A stretch of 57,532 nt of DNA from Bacillota bacterium (lineage in GTDB: Bacteria; Bacillota; Clostridia; Peptostreptococcales; Anaerovoracaceae): contig JAEEPD010000041.1 in the NCBI GenBank assembly GCA_016284575.1, positions 1 to 57,532 on the forward strand, read 5' to 3'. The notes beneath the pieces were generated by a model, which saw only the letters and a program-made list of their open reading frames with translations, had not been told where the DNA came from and ran no database searches. The translations under genes and the position numbers were made by a program. Of this stretch, positions 7,598 through 16,593 are shown in pieces (the stretch's first letter is position 1; every line of letters starts with the position of its first letter).

Positions 7598-8551
7598 ATG
7601 GATATGGATATCAAAGCGATAATCGGCGAGATGAAAAAGGCGGTTTTCGGCAAGGACGATGTGCTGGAGAAAATACTCATGTGCATCATGGCCGAGGGCC
7701 ACGTGATAATGGAGGACAAGCCCGGCGTGGGCAAGACCACCATCGCCAAGACCGTTTCAAAGGTCCTGGGGCTGAAATCCAAGAGGATACAGTTCACCAG
7801 CGATGTTATGCCATCGGACGTGACCGGCTACATCACCTATAATAAAAACAAGGGGTCCGACGAATTCGTCCCCGGGCCCATTTTCGATACCAATATACTG
7901 CTGGCCGATGAGATAAACCGGGCCAGCTCCAAATGCCAGGCGGCGCTTCTGGAGGTAATGCAGGAAAGGCAGGCCACTATAAGCTCCGAGGCCAAGGCCG
8001 TGGACGACCCCTTCGTGGTCATAGCCACCATGAACCCCTATATCTCCTCCCTTTACGGTGTCAGCGTCCTGCCCCAGTCGGAGCTGGACCGCTTCTCCAT
8101 GGCCCTTTCCGTTGGCTATCCCAAAAAGGAGGACGAGATTGCCCTGCTGGCTTCAAGAGACAAGGGCGACCCCGTGGAGAGCCTCAGCACCGTCACAAGC
8201 CGGGAGGAGATCCTTGCAGCAAGGGAGGAGGCCGGCAATGCTTTTGTGGCGCCTGAGATCTACCACTACGTCTACGATCTGACTGCAGCCACAAGGAGAC
8301 ACCCTGACATCGAGATCGGCCTCTCCCCAAGGGCTGAGCTCACCCTGCTGCGGCTGGCTAAAACCGCGGCATATTTCGATGGCAGAGATTACGTCATACC
8401 GGCGGACATAGGCCGCGTCTTCCCGGATGTGGCTGTCCACAGGATACAGACCAGGGAGCAGGAGCTGACCGTCATTTCTGAAAGGCGCATGCAGCTTCTT
8501 GCCCAGATCATGGACAGCACGCCCACTCCCAAATTCTTCAGCGGAAGATGA
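7598..8551 (+). CDS. MoxR-family AAA+ ATPase
   Basis: 317 residues, with the start at the ATG at 7598 (MDMDIKAIIGEMKK) behind AAAGG. A TTG-started longer frame from 7550 would run into the esterase gene and is not favoured. Walker A is KPGVGKTT with Lys46, Walker B is LLADEINRA with Asp104-Glu105, and sensor 1 is ATMNPY. RAELTLLRLAKTAA in the C-terminal lid is family-typical. MoxR ATPases act as chaperones with VWA or DUF58 partners. Its stop overlaps the start of the DUF58 gene by 4 bases, which supports a functional pair. This is a standard member, with nothing missing. Confidence 0.92.
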   Translation: MDMDIKAIIGEMKKAVFGKDDVLEKILMCIMAEGHVIMEDKPGVGKTTIAKTVSKVLGLKSKRIQFTSDVMPSDVTGYITYNKNKGSDEFVPGPIFDTNILLADEINRASSKCQAALLEVMQERQATISSEAKAVDDPFVVIATMNPYISSLYGVSVLPQSELDRFSMALSVGYPKKEDEIALLASRDKGDPVESLSTVTSREEILAAREEAGNAFVAPEIYHYVYDLTAATRRHPDIEIGLSPRAELTLLRLAKTAAYFDGRDYVIPADIGRVFPDVAVHRIQTREQELTVISERRMQLLAQIMDSTPTPKFFSGR

Positions 8552-9429
8552 TACTGATATTTCTTGCACTCTTATTCATACTTAAATTCAACAGCCCTGC
8601 GGTATTCCTCGACTACCTGATAGGGCTTGTTCTGGTGCTCTGCGCCGCCTCGGTCCTCTATACCCTGTGGGTAGCCCGCAGCCTTCACGTGCAGGTGGAC
8701 ACCGGTCCTGATTCCGTGCACGAAGGAGAGGACATCTCCGTCACCGTAAGGGTCAGCTCCCCGGAGTTTTTCGGAAAGCTCAGGGCCTGCTTTTCGCTGC
8801 ACAATCTTCAGCGGAGCAAAAGCTCTTCAGAAAAGAGGATCATCACCGAGCACCGTACGGAATTCCGCTTCAGCGGGTCCGAGACAGGCACCATAGAGCT
8901 TTCGGTGCCCTACGTTGAGATCTACGGAGTCTTCGGGGTCTTTCGCATCAGGCGCAGAGATCTGTTCGCCGCAAGGGTCAACGTCTACCCGAACCCTGGT
9001 CCCAGTCCTGACAGGCACGTCCGCATGGTCTACATCCCCGGAGACGGCGAGACCCATAACGCAAAGGGGGACGACTACACCGAGATCTTCGAGCTGAGGC
9101 CCCTTCAGGAGGGCGACAGCCTGCGCCACGTACACAGGCAGCTCAGCGCCAAATACGACGAATACATCATCAAAGTAGGCTCCGATTCCAGACGCAAGGT
9201 CTATAATTATTACATCGAAAACGGTCTGGATTTCCCCGAGATATCAGACAGGATCGCGGAGATGTTCACCCTGCTCAGATCCCTGGACATGGAGGACGGC
9301 TCCCTTATGGCAGCGTCCTACAAGGGACGTTTCTACGCCATGGTGAATATGACCCAGCTCTACGGCCTGACGGACCGCATCTACGCGGACTATCTTCCCG
9401 AGGGCGAAAAGACCGGGAGGTCAGCATGA
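8548..9429 (+). CDS. DUF58 (VWA-related) membrane-anchored protein
   Basis: 293 residues. Two hydrophobic N-terminal segments (about 1-13 and 15-45) are followed by a beta-rich domain. The DUF58 signature GDDYTEIFELRPLQEGDSLR and RQLSAKYDEYIIK lie near residues 174-215. DUF58 proteins are partners of MoxR ATPases. The ATG at 8548 overlaps the moxR stop, and its own stop overlaps the transglutaminase start by 4 bases. It therefore forms the middle gene of a translationally coupled trio. The molecular activity of the domain is not known. Confidence 0.9.
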   Translation: MILIFLALLFILKFNSPAVFLDYLIGLVLVLCAASVLYTLWVARSLHVQVDTGPDSVHEGEDISVTVRVSSPEFFGKLRACFSLHNLQRSKSSSEKRIITEHRTEFRFSGSETGTIELSVPYVEIYGVFGVFRIRRRDLFAARVNVYPNPGPSPDRHVRMVYIPGDGETHNAKGDDYTEIFELRPLQEGDSLRHVHRQLSAKYDEYIIKVGSDSRRKVYNYYIENGLDFPEISDRIAEMFTLLRSLDMEDGSLMAASYKGRFYAMVNMTQLYGLTDRIYADYLPEGEKTGRSA

Positions 9430-12305
9430 ATATCCCCGGCTCTGTAAAAAAGCTGACAGGTTCAGTCATACTGGTCCTGGAGGTCGTACTGCTCTGGCAG
9501 ACTGCCCCCCTGCTCTCCCTTGAGATCCTTCCGGAATGGAACAAATGGAGCGGAAGGCTCAGCCTTGGGCTGTTTGCGGCCCTTGCAGCAGTCTCCCTTC
9601 TGCTGTTCTGGCTGGAGAGCATAAAGGGCAAAACGGCCCTTTTCACCCCCATCTGGGGCTTTGTCTGCCTGTTCCTTGCCAATACCCTCTACGTACCTGA
9701 TCACAGGCTTCAGTTCGCCCTGGCCGCGGCTCTGCTGCTCCTTATGGTAAACAAGGGCCTGTTCAGAAGTCCTGAATCCACCGCAGTGGTGCTGGTGGTT
9801 ATACTGGTCTGCGCCCTGGCTGCGGTCCCGCTGATCCCCGCCATAAGCCGCATAGAAAAGCCCAGGCTCTACACCACCCTTGAAAACTTCTGGTGGGACC
9901 TGTTCACCACAGTCACAAGCACTAAAGAGGCCGGCCGGTCCCTGTCCCTGCCCGGGGTGGAGAGCGACAACCAGAGCGGGGTACCGGACAACATGATAAC
10001 AAACGACCCCTTCCCTGAAGAGGACGATACCCCCATATGCAGCATCAGATCCACCTACCCTCTGGAGCTGCTTTACGTATTTGCCTGCGGAGACTACGAT
10101 CCCGAAAGCTTTACATTCTCCGTCATGGACGACCCCTCCAATGTTCCGGGCTCCCGCAGCCCTTCACTTTTCTATTTCAGAAAGGTCACTGACGGCACCG
10201 AGTTTTCAGACCGGGCTGTCATTACGGATCACCGACCCAACCACGGCATGATGCCCAGGCCCTACTGCTCCTTCAGAAGCAGCTCCGAGGGCGTGGATGG
10301 CTTCGGTGACCGCTTCATTTACAGGCCGGAGGCCTTTGCTCTGGAGCCTGCCCACTACTCCTTCGAGCCCGGGGAGCTCTACAGCTACAGGACCTCGGGA
10401 TATGCCAGGGTGGCAAAGACGGAATACCTGAGGCTGCCTGATCAATTCGGTGAAAGCGTCCGCCATCTCCTGAGAAATTATGGACTGGACCTGGCTGAGC
10501 CGGAGGAAGCGGATGACGCTTACATCTACAGGATAGTTTCCGAAGTACAGGAGATGCTGTCCTCGGAATACAGCTACAGCAACACGCCGCCGGAGCTTCC
10601 GGAGGATGAGGACCCGGTGATGTGGTTTCTTACAGACAGCAGGACGGGCTACAGCAAGCATTTCGCGGCAGCGGAGGTCTTCCTCTACAGAGCCGCAGGC
10701 ATCCCTGCCCGCTACAGCTTCGGCTACAAAGTAAGAGAATATAATGACGGCGAGGCAGAGGTTCTGCGCCGCGATTACGTCGCCTTCTGCGAGGTCTTCT
10801 ACGGTGGATCCTGGGTGCAGCCGGAATATGTTCTTGCCAAAGGAAGCGGCCAGAAGGAGCGTGAAAGCTCGGCTCAGGTCCATGAATCAGAGGAGGCTGT
10901 TTTCCTCTCCAATGACTACGATATCAGCCACCTCAAGGGCACCGCTTCCATGTTCGGCTCATACGAGGGAAGCAGGAACGCTGCCATTTCCAGAAACCCC
11001 GTCAACGAAAAGGACTTCACCGTCACCCTCATAGTGGACGCCGGAACCGGCGCGGATTACATCAAGGCCTACAGCGCGGGAGACTACAGCTACCCCGGCG
11101 GCAGCTTCAGCATTGCCGCGGACATTGCCTCTGCCCCGGACTTCGGCGAGGATATAAGCTTCGGAGAATATGCGGCTGAAGCCTTCATGAGCAGGCCCTC
11201 CGAAGGTGACAGCCTCCCGAAAGATGGCCCGGGCTTCAGGGTCTTCAACATGTTCGCCCCAAGATATATCTACGCGCCTGTCTTTACCGTCAGCACCGAA
11301 GGGCTGGCTGCGGGAGAGCCGGAGAGCTTCGGCATGTCCGCCGACAGGATGATCATCCCCCTTTCGGGGAAGGCCTCCTATGACGACTACACCATATACG
11401 AGGGCGGCGAGGCTGCCGGGGCAAATGAGACCTATGCGGAGTACGCCCGCGAAAAGTACACAAGGGTGCCGGAGGATATGCTCTATTATCTTAAGCGCTT
11501 CCTTGCGGAAAACGGCATAGATCCAGATGATCCGGACAAGGCAAAGCTCATGGATCAGGTCCTTGCCCTGCTCAGCGGATATACCTACACCAGGCAGATA
11601 GAGATAATACCTGCGGCTGAGGATCCTCTGCTCTGGTTCCTTACAGAAAGCCGCGAGGGCTACTGCCAGCATTTCGCCTCCGCGGGGACCATGCTGCTCC
11701 GCACCTGCGGCATCCCCGCCAGGTACTGCTTTGGCTACCTTAAAAGGCTGAAGCCCGGAACCATCTCAGAGCTTACGGTGCAGGATGCCCACGCATGGAC
11801 GGAGGTTTTCGACGGAAAATACTGGCAGCTGCTGGAGACCTGCGTAGGCATCCCTGCGGAAGGACAGCTCCTGCCATCAGGCATCAGGACAGAGCATCAG
11901 ACGATCTTCCTTCCTTCTCCTGCGCCTGCGGAAAAGCCACTTCAAAGCTTCAGCCTACCCGGCTGGGTGCTCCCCGCCCTGGCCATCGCCCTGCTCCTCT
12001 TCCTTGCGGTCCGGTTCGCCGGGCTCCTTAAAAAGCACCGCCCGGATGCGCTGCAGGAAGCCGAGATCCGCTACAGATATCTCAGAAAATACTATTACAT
12101 AAACGATGAAACAGAGGCCCTGCTGAACAGGATCTGCTACTCCAGAGACGGAGCCCGGGCCGAGGATGTGGCGGCCCTTGACGCCTGCTGCGCCAGAGCC
12201 GGGAAGCTCCTCCTGTACCGCCATAAATACCTCAGCTACGCCGTCTCAAGGCTCAACTACGCCCGCTGGGTCCTCCGGGCCACCCTGAAAAATATGGGCA
12301 GGTAA
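9426..12305 (+). CDS. Membrane protein with two transglutaminase-like modules, the first apparently inactive
   Basis: 959 residues. About five transmembrane helices lie in the first 160 residues, then a large outside region, one C-terminal helix (about 842-862) and a cytoplasmic tail. Two transglutaminase-like modules are recognisable by near-repeat blocks. Module 1 has GYSKHFAAAE then RDYVAFCEVF: the catalytic Cys is Ser410 and the His position is Val452. Module 2 has GYCQHFASAG then QDAHAWTEVF: Cys747 and His789 are intact, with Glu804 where the family usually has Asp. Both contain the block GIPARYxFGY. The architecture matches the TgpA/transglut-core membrane proteins that accompany MoxR and DUF58, but these normally have one module. 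The stop is followed after about 35 bases by a hairpin. The acceptor substrate is unknown. Confidence 0.88.
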   Translation: MNIPGSVKKLTGSVILVLEVVLLWQTAPLLSLEILPEWNKWSGRLSLGLFAALAAVSLLLFWLESIKGKTALFTPIWGFVCLFLANTLYVPDHRLQFALAAALLLLMVNKGLFRSPESTAVVLVVILVCALAAVPLIPAISRIEKPRLYTTLENFWWDLFTTVTSTKEAGRSLSLPGVESDNQSGVPDNMITNDPFPEEDDTPICSIRSTYPLELLYVFACGDYDPESFTFSVMDDPSNVPGSRSPSLFYFRKVTDGTEFSDRAVITDHRPNHGMMPRPYCSFRSSSEGVDGFGDRFIYRPEAFALEPAHYSFEPGELYSYRTSGYARVAKTEYLRLPDQFGESVRHLLRNYGLDLAEPEEADDAYIYRIVSEVQEMLSSEYSYSNTPPELPEDEDPVMWFLTDSRTGYSKHFAAAEVFLYRAAGIPARYSFGYKVREYNDGEAEVLRRDYVAFCEVFYGGSWVQPEYVLAKGSGQKERESSAQVHESEEAVFLSNDYDISHLKGTASMFGSYEGSRNAAISRNPVNEKDFTVTLIVDAGTGADYIKAYSAGDYSYPGGSFSIAADIASAPDFGEDISFGEYAAEAFMSRPSEGDSLPKDGPGFRVFNMFAPRYIYAPVFTVSTEGLAAGEPESFGMSADRMIIPLSGKASYDDYTIYEGGEAAGANETYAEYAREKYTRVPEDMLYYLKRFLAENGIDPDDPDKAKLMDQVLALLSGYTYTRQIEIIPAAEDPLLWFLTESREGYCQHFASAGTMLLRTCGIPARYCFGYLKRLKPGTISELTVQDAHAWTEVFDGKYWQLLETCVGIPAEGQLLPSGIRTEHQTIFLPSPAPAEKPLQSFSLPGWVLPALAIALLLFLAVRFAGLLKKHRPDALQEAEIRYRYLRKYYYINDETEALLNRICYSRDGARAEDVAALDACCARAGKLLLYRHKYLSYAVSRLNYARWVLRATLKNMGR

Positions 12306-12332
12306 AAAGCCGGGAGCCAGCCAGACAGTAAA

Positions 12333-12369
12333 GCAACATAAAACAGGCGAGCCGTGATGGCTCGCCTGT
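12333..12369 (-). terminator. Bidirectional hairpin, better as minus-strand terminator
   Basis: Arms 12343-12353 and 12359-12369 form eleven perfect pairs around the loop GTGAT. On the minus strand it is followed by TTTATGTT. The plus-strand tail is GCGTTTAAT, which is weaker. It separates the convergent transglutaminase and TrkA-C genes. Confidence 0.7.
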
Positions 12370-12438
12370 GCGTTTAATACGTGATATGGGACAAAATCGT
12401 TGATGACCGATCCCGGTTTCGTGATAGTTCAAAGGGCA

Positions 12439-13155
12439 TTAGTCCTCGTCCTCGAAGAATTCCCTGGCGTTGAAGACCTTGCAGATCTTCTTGTAGTCTC
12501 CGAAGACGGTTATCTTGTCGTTGTCCTCGAAGACTGTATCTGCGGATGCGGCCTCCGCCTTCCTGCCCGGCTTTTCCACGATCATCACCAGTATGCCGTG
12601 GTCATTCTTCAGGCCCGAATCCATCAGCTTCACGCCCTTCAGCTCCTCCGGCACCTTGTGCAGCCGCACCGCTGCTATGGAATCCTGCCCTATGTAATCC
12701 AGCAGCATTACCGAATTCGAGGAGCTCCTGTTCACCAGCCTGCCGGCCAGCCTTTCCAGGATGGCATCTCCCCAGGACCTGACCGCAGGTATCCTGATCA
12801 GCAGGATTATTACCACCAGGGTCCCGAAGGGTATCAGGCCGCCCAGCAGGTAGTTCTTCGCCTGGTTCACCTTCATGGACAGAAATACGTTTATAAAAGC
12901 CGAAACTATGGTTATGTAGAACACGTAGCCGAAGAGCATGGTCGCCCTGGTCAGCCGCCTCCTGGATTTGGAGGACAGTACCATCTCGCTCTCGCGGGTG
13001 GTGAAGCCCGTGCCTGTCAGCAGCGAGATCACCTGAAAGCGGGCCCGCTCCGAGGGCAGTCCCGTAAAGCGGAACAGTATGGTGAAGAGCTCGGTGATCA
13101 CACCATAGAGCAGTATTACCAGTGTAAACAGCGAGAAAGCAGCATAAATATTCAT
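12439..13155 (-). CDS. Membrane protein with C-terminal TrkA-C (RCK_C) domain
   Basis: 238 residues. Three clear transmembrane segments (about 3-28, 70-95, 103-126) are followed by a soluble domain (about 145-238). The soluble domain has the RCK_C pattern: an IAAVRLHKVPEELKGVKLMDSG-like strand/helix opening, ILVMIVE, then DKITVFGDYKKI. RCK_C domains bind ligands in potassium channels and transporters. The segment TGTGFTT between helices 1 and 2 recalls TrkH/Ktr filter strings, but one such string is not enough to call a channel. It lies 25 bases after the stop of the membrane alpha/beta hydrolase and has its own GAGGGG site, so the two are probably co-transcribed. Confidence 0.7.
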   Translation of the reverse strand: MNIYAAFSLFTLVILLYGVITELFTILFRFTGLPSERARFQVISLLTGTGFTTRESEMVLSSKSRRRLTRATMLFGYVFYITIVSAFINVFLSMKVNQAKNYLLGGLIPFGTLVVIILLIRIPAVRSWGDAILERLAGRLVNRSSSNSVMLLDYIGQDSIAAVRLHKVPEELKGVKLMDSGLKNDHGILVMIVEKPGRKAEAASADTVFEDNDKITVFGDYKKICKVFNAREFFEDED

Positions 13156-13180
13156 TCTTTTCCCCTCTTAAAGCATATAT

Positions 13181-15217
13181 TTACAGGAAGGATGAGCCTC
13201 CCGTCACTATCCAGCAGGCGAGAACGCCGCTGAAAAGACCGCCTATCCAGGCGTTTCCGGTCCTGCGGTAGCAGTAGCAGCCCAGAAGGCTGTAGACCAC
13301 GATCTGGGGCAGCAGCAGTATCATAAGTGACATGAAGGGCCCGCCGAAGGTGCTGCCGAAAAGCAGATCCGCGCCGGGGCCTATTTCCGCAAAGAACGGA
13401 ATGTACTCGATCAGGACTATCAGAAGTATGCCGCCGGTCATAACAAGGCCGCTGCGCCACCAGCTTCCCATAAAGCCCCTGAAGCCGGGCTTATAGCTGG
13501 CCTCGCACCTGAGGGTGGCCATTGCCTTGGCATTCACCATCACAAAGTAGCAGGCAAAGAAGCAGATATAGAGGAAGAACTGGCCGAGGCGCATGGCGTT
13601 GAAGGTCCCGAGCATGGGCCATATTATGCGAAGGTCCAGCATGAACATGGCATCGCAGAGGGCGGCGAAGGCGTACACAAGGCCTGCTATGCAGAGAACC
13701 AGAAGAAGGGACCTGAAGCCCAGAGCCCAGCTTAACTTTCCTGGCTTATCCTTGACGCCCAGACCTTTTTCGTACCAGTTCAGGGTCTGACCCTTCTTCT
13801 TAGCCTTTGCCCTTCCGACCAGCAATATCACCAGATTTATAAGCATTATGAAGCTGTACCAGGTGATGAGGCCGTTGCCCACGGTCATGCGGAAGAGATG
13901 CTCCGGCAGGGGAACCAGAGCGTGACCCAGCTGGGTGGCGAAGGGGTAAAGGATGCCGCCGATCAGCATGGTGATGATGGCTGAACGCCACCATTTTCCG
14001 CCTCTCAGCATCCTGGTGCGGCTGGGAAGCTCCTGCCTTAAGGGCTTAAAGAAGCCCGTTTCCAGCAGCAGGTCCATGAGAGCCAGGGCTGCCCCCAGCA
14101 CCAGCAGAAGAGCCGCCAGATTCAGCCATTCCTTGGTCATGGCGATCTGGTCCATGGGGTGGAGCCCGCCGTTTGCGTACCTGTTTTTCATCTCCGGAGT
14201 GCCCATGGACTCGTCGAACCAGTTGAGAGCCATGCCCAGACCCTCGGCATTGTGGGTGGTGAGCCTGTGATTGGTCCGAAGAAGCCTTATCATCCTTGCG
14301 CTGCCATCGCTGAAATAGCCGTAGATCCTGTCCCAGCGGGCTTCCTCGGGAGTGGTCCCAAGGAACTCGCAGCGCAGAGGCGATCTTATAAGCTCTTCCG
14401 AGACGGTGTTCTGATAGTCCCTGAAATAGCTGAATTCATCGTATTTTGCCTGCAGCAGCAGTACATTGTTGAACTTTATGTTTTCGGAATCGTAAGCGCT
14501 GTCTCTGAAGAGCTCGCCGCACTGAAGCACCGTGGCCTTTGGCATTATGTCCGCGCCGTATTCATTGGTAGCTCCGGAGTAGGCTGCCGCCACGGACCAG
14601 GCCGCCCAGGTACCCATGGAGTGACCGCTTATCCCAAGCCTTGTCTCGTCAACATTGGGCAGATCCGCCAGCCACTTGTAGGCCGCGATACCGCCTTCGG
14701 CGCTGTTTCTGATGCTGTTTCCGGCATCGTCCTTCGTGTATTTATCGTCGAAAAAGCTCAGGTTGGAGAAATTCATCAGCACCCTGTAGCGTATGGTCCC
14801 GCCTATCTTCTTGAATGTGCCGTCGGCCTCGCTTTCCTCGCCGAAATTCACCGACACCTTCTTGTTAACATAGCCTCTGGCCTCGAGCCCGGGCACCGTC
14901 TTTCCGTGGCCGAACTCATCTATCGCAAGGACCACATAGCCCCTTCTGGCCAGCTCTATGGCATAGGCTGCGCAGGTCTCGTGATCGTTCTGATAGCCGT
15001 GGAGAAGCAGCACCCCCGGCGCCGGAGCCTCCTCCGTGGCTGTCTTGGGGGTATACATCTTGTAGTACAACTGCCCGTCCTCCGTGGCCAGTACGCCCTC
15101 GCTAATGTCGATGGAACCCATGCCATGCTGAATATAGTCAGCCCCCAGCATGCTGATAAAGGCAAGCACCAGCAGAAGAGCCAGCGCTATGGCGGATCTT
15201 TTCTGAGCTTTGGACAT
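13181..15217 (-). CDS. Alpha/beta hydrolase fused to a polytopic membrane domain
   Basis: The start is taken at the ATG at 15217 (MSKAQKRSAI) with a GGGAGG site; an alternative 11 codons upstream lacks one. About 678 residues. An N-terminal signal anchor (about 6-30) precedes an alpha/beta hydrolase domain to about residue 350. This has LLLHGYQNDHETC, the nucleophile elbow GHSMG, a likely acid in AKYDEF, and a possible catalytic His in RTNHRLTTH. The second half carries about nine to ten hydrophobic segments. The serine-peptidase/lipase-like half would face outward if the first helix is an anchor. Neighbours are DUF4349 upstream and the TrkA-C protein downstream. Substrate unknown. Confidence 0.75.
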   Translation of the reverse strand: MSKAQKRSAIALALLLVLAFISMLGADYIQHGMGSIDISEGVLATEDGQLYYKMYTPKTATEEAPAPGVLLLHGYQNDHETCAAYAIELARRGYVVLAIDEFGHGKTVPGLEARGYVNKKVSVNFGEESEADGTFKKIGGTIRYRVLMNFSNLSFFDDKYTKDDAGNSIRNSAEGGIAAYKWLADLPNVDETRLGISGHSMGTWAAWSVAAAYSGATNEYGADIMPKATVLQCGELFRDSAYDSENIKFNNVLLLQAKYDEFSYFRDYQNTVSEELIRSPLRCEFLGTTPEEARWDRIYGYFSDGSARMIRLLRTNHRLTTHNAEGLGMALNWFDESMGTPEMKNRYANGGLHPMDQIAMTKEWLNLAALLLVLGAALALMDLLLETGFFKPLRQELPSRTRMLRGGKWWRSAIITMLIGGILYPFATQLGHALVPLPEHLFRMTVGNGLITWYSFIMLINLVILLVGRAKAKKKGQTLNWYEKGLGVKDKPGKLSWALGFRSLLLVLCIAGLVYAFAALCDAMFMLDLRIIWPMLGTFNAMRLGQFFLYICFFACYFVMVNAKAMATLRCEASYKPGFRGFMGSWWRSGLVMTGGILLIVLIEYIPFFAEIGPGADLLFGSTFGGPFMSLMILLLPQIVVYSLLGCYCYRRTGNAWIGGLFSGVLACWIVTGGSSFL

Positions 15218-15250
15218 CTTGTTTTCCTCCCGGCTCAAGGCCTTCTGCAC

Positions 15251-15256
15251 ATTATA
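15251..15256 (-). promoter_or_regulatory. Candidate -10 (TATAAT) for the hydrolase/TrkA-C genes
   Basis: A perfect TATAAT lies on the minus strand, 34 bases before the start codon at 15217 and just after the T-run of the preceding terminator. The -35 is poor (TTTATG at 17 bases). Confidence 0.4.
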
Positions 15257-15276
15257 ATCTTTTTTAATTGTATCAT

Positions 15277-15300
15277 AAAAAACCGGGGCAGAGGCCCCGG
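15277..15300 (-). terminator. Terminator of the DUF4349 gene
   Basis: A seven-pair GC stem (15283-15289 with 15294-15300) and a 4-base loop are followed on the minus strand by six T residues. Confidence 0.85.
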
Positions 15301-15336
15301 CATCGATAAAATTTTACTATTAAGGTATGGTTTTCT

Positions 15337-16470
15337 TTACTGCTTTGCATCCTCAGGAGCCGCATCCGCCTTCTGCGCCGCTTCAGCAGCCTCCTCCGCC
15401 TCTTTCGCAGCCCTTCTCTTCTTCAGATACTTCCTTCCGAAGTGGATGACCACCCAGGCGACTATAACGAAGATGATGATACCCACAAGATTGTAGCTGA
15501 ACCAGAAGGCGAAGTCCTCCAGCCCGTCCTTTACGTTGTCCAGGCCGTTTTTGAAGCTTCTCTGCAGCCTTGCAAGGAAGCTGTTGTCCTGCTCAATTGG
15601 CGGATCCACTCTGTTGACCTTGCTGATGCTGATGTTGATGGTGGAGTAGCCCACCAGGCTGTCGTAGCGGTTCAGTCTGGAGCCGAAGCTGTCGATCTGG
15701 TATTCCACATCGCTGAGAGCGCTCTCCAGCTCGATGATGTCCTTCATCTCCGTGGCCTTGCTCAGCAGCTCCAGCAGCCTGTCGTGCTTTATCTTAAGGG
15801 TCTCCAGCCTTGCCTCGGTATCCGCATACTGCAGACCTATGTCCTCCACGCTCTGGTTGATATTTACGATGTGAGCCACATTGCCGAACTCGTTGATGAA
15901 GTTCTGATAATTCTTCGAAGGAACGCGGACCACGTAATTGCCCTGCATGTAGGAGCCGCCGCTGTAGTAGCTGCCGTTGTCCACGTAAGCGCTCTCGAAG
16001 TAGCCCGCATAGTGGGCCACCAGACCGTTAAGATCCTGCACTGCCTGATCGAAGTCCAGGGTCTGTACCTGCACATCAGCCCTGTAGATGAGCTTCATGT
16101 TGTCAGTGTTAAGGCTTCCCACCTGCATGGCCAGATTGCTGCTCCCGGAGCCTCCGTCGCTGTAGCCAGCGGAGCCGGGCTTGCCGGCGGCGTTGGCGGT
16201 CTTCTGTTCCGCCTCCATCATCCAGCCGCCGCCCGCAGACTCTGAAGCCATGGGAGCCTCGTAATAGCCGTCAGCCTCAGCCTCGTCCTCAGCCTTAGCG
16301 TAATTGCCATTGTCGTAGTACCAGGAACTGCTGGCGCTCTTTCTGCTGTAGCCAAAGCCTCCGCTTCCTATGGAGCCCGCAAACAGGCCCACCACCAGGG
16401 CCAGGGCTATGCCGCCCATCCAGCCCAGATTCTTTTTGTTTATAGATTTGAGAAAGCTCTTCTTTTTCAT
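15337..16470 (-). CDS. DUF4349 membrane-anchored protein
   Basis: 377 residues from the ATG at 16470, preceded by GAGGG; a start 6 codons upstream is possible. An N-terminal anchor (about 15-38, LGWMGGIALALVVGLFAG) and a Ser/Gly/Tyr/Ala-rich spacer lead to the DUF4349 region from about residue 120 (KLIYRADVQVQT to the C terminus). This region includes a coiled-coil stretch (EDIGLQYADTEARLETLK to ELESALSDVEYQID), which is typical of this family, and ends with a transmembrane helix (about 325-350) and a Lys/Ala/Glu-rich tail. The function of the family is unknown. It is transcribed alone between two terminators. Confidence 0.85.
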   Translation of the reverse strand: MKKKSFLKSINKKNLGWMGGIALALVVGLFAGSIGSGGFGYSRKSASSSWYYDNGNYAKAEDEAEADGYYEAPMASESAGGGWMMEAEQKTANAAGKPGSAGYSDGGSGSSNLAMQVGSLNTDNMKLIYRADVQVQTLDFDQAVQDLNGLVAHYAGYFESAYVDNGSYYSGGSYMQGNYVVRVPSKNYQNFINEFGNVAHIVNINQSVEDIGLQYADTEARLETLKIKHDRLLELLSKATEMKDIIELESALSDVEYQIDSFGSRLNRYDSLVGYSTINISISKVNRVDPPIEQDNSFLARLQRSFKNGLDNVKDGLEDFAFWFSYNLVGIIIFVIVAWVVIHFGRKYLKKRRAAKEAEEAAEAAQKADAAPEDAKQ

Positions 16471-16561
16471 TTTCAATACCCTCTTCATCCTGCCGCCGGA
16501 TGCGGCCTTTCTTAAGTCCGGCCGCCCCTTTGCGGCCCTTTCACCTGTAAAGACGAAGAAA

Positions 16562-16592
16562 CGCCTCCGCGGTCACGCAGGAGGCGCATTTT
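16562..16592 (-). terminator. Hairpin between DUF3048 and DUF4349 genes
   Basis: A seven-pair stem (16562-16568 with 16580-16586) has an 11-base loop. The minus-strand tail is TTTCTTCG, while the plus-strand tail has a run of seven T. As both flanking genes are on the minus strand it most likely serves the DUF3048 gene. Confidence 0.55.
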
Positions 16593-16593
16593 T

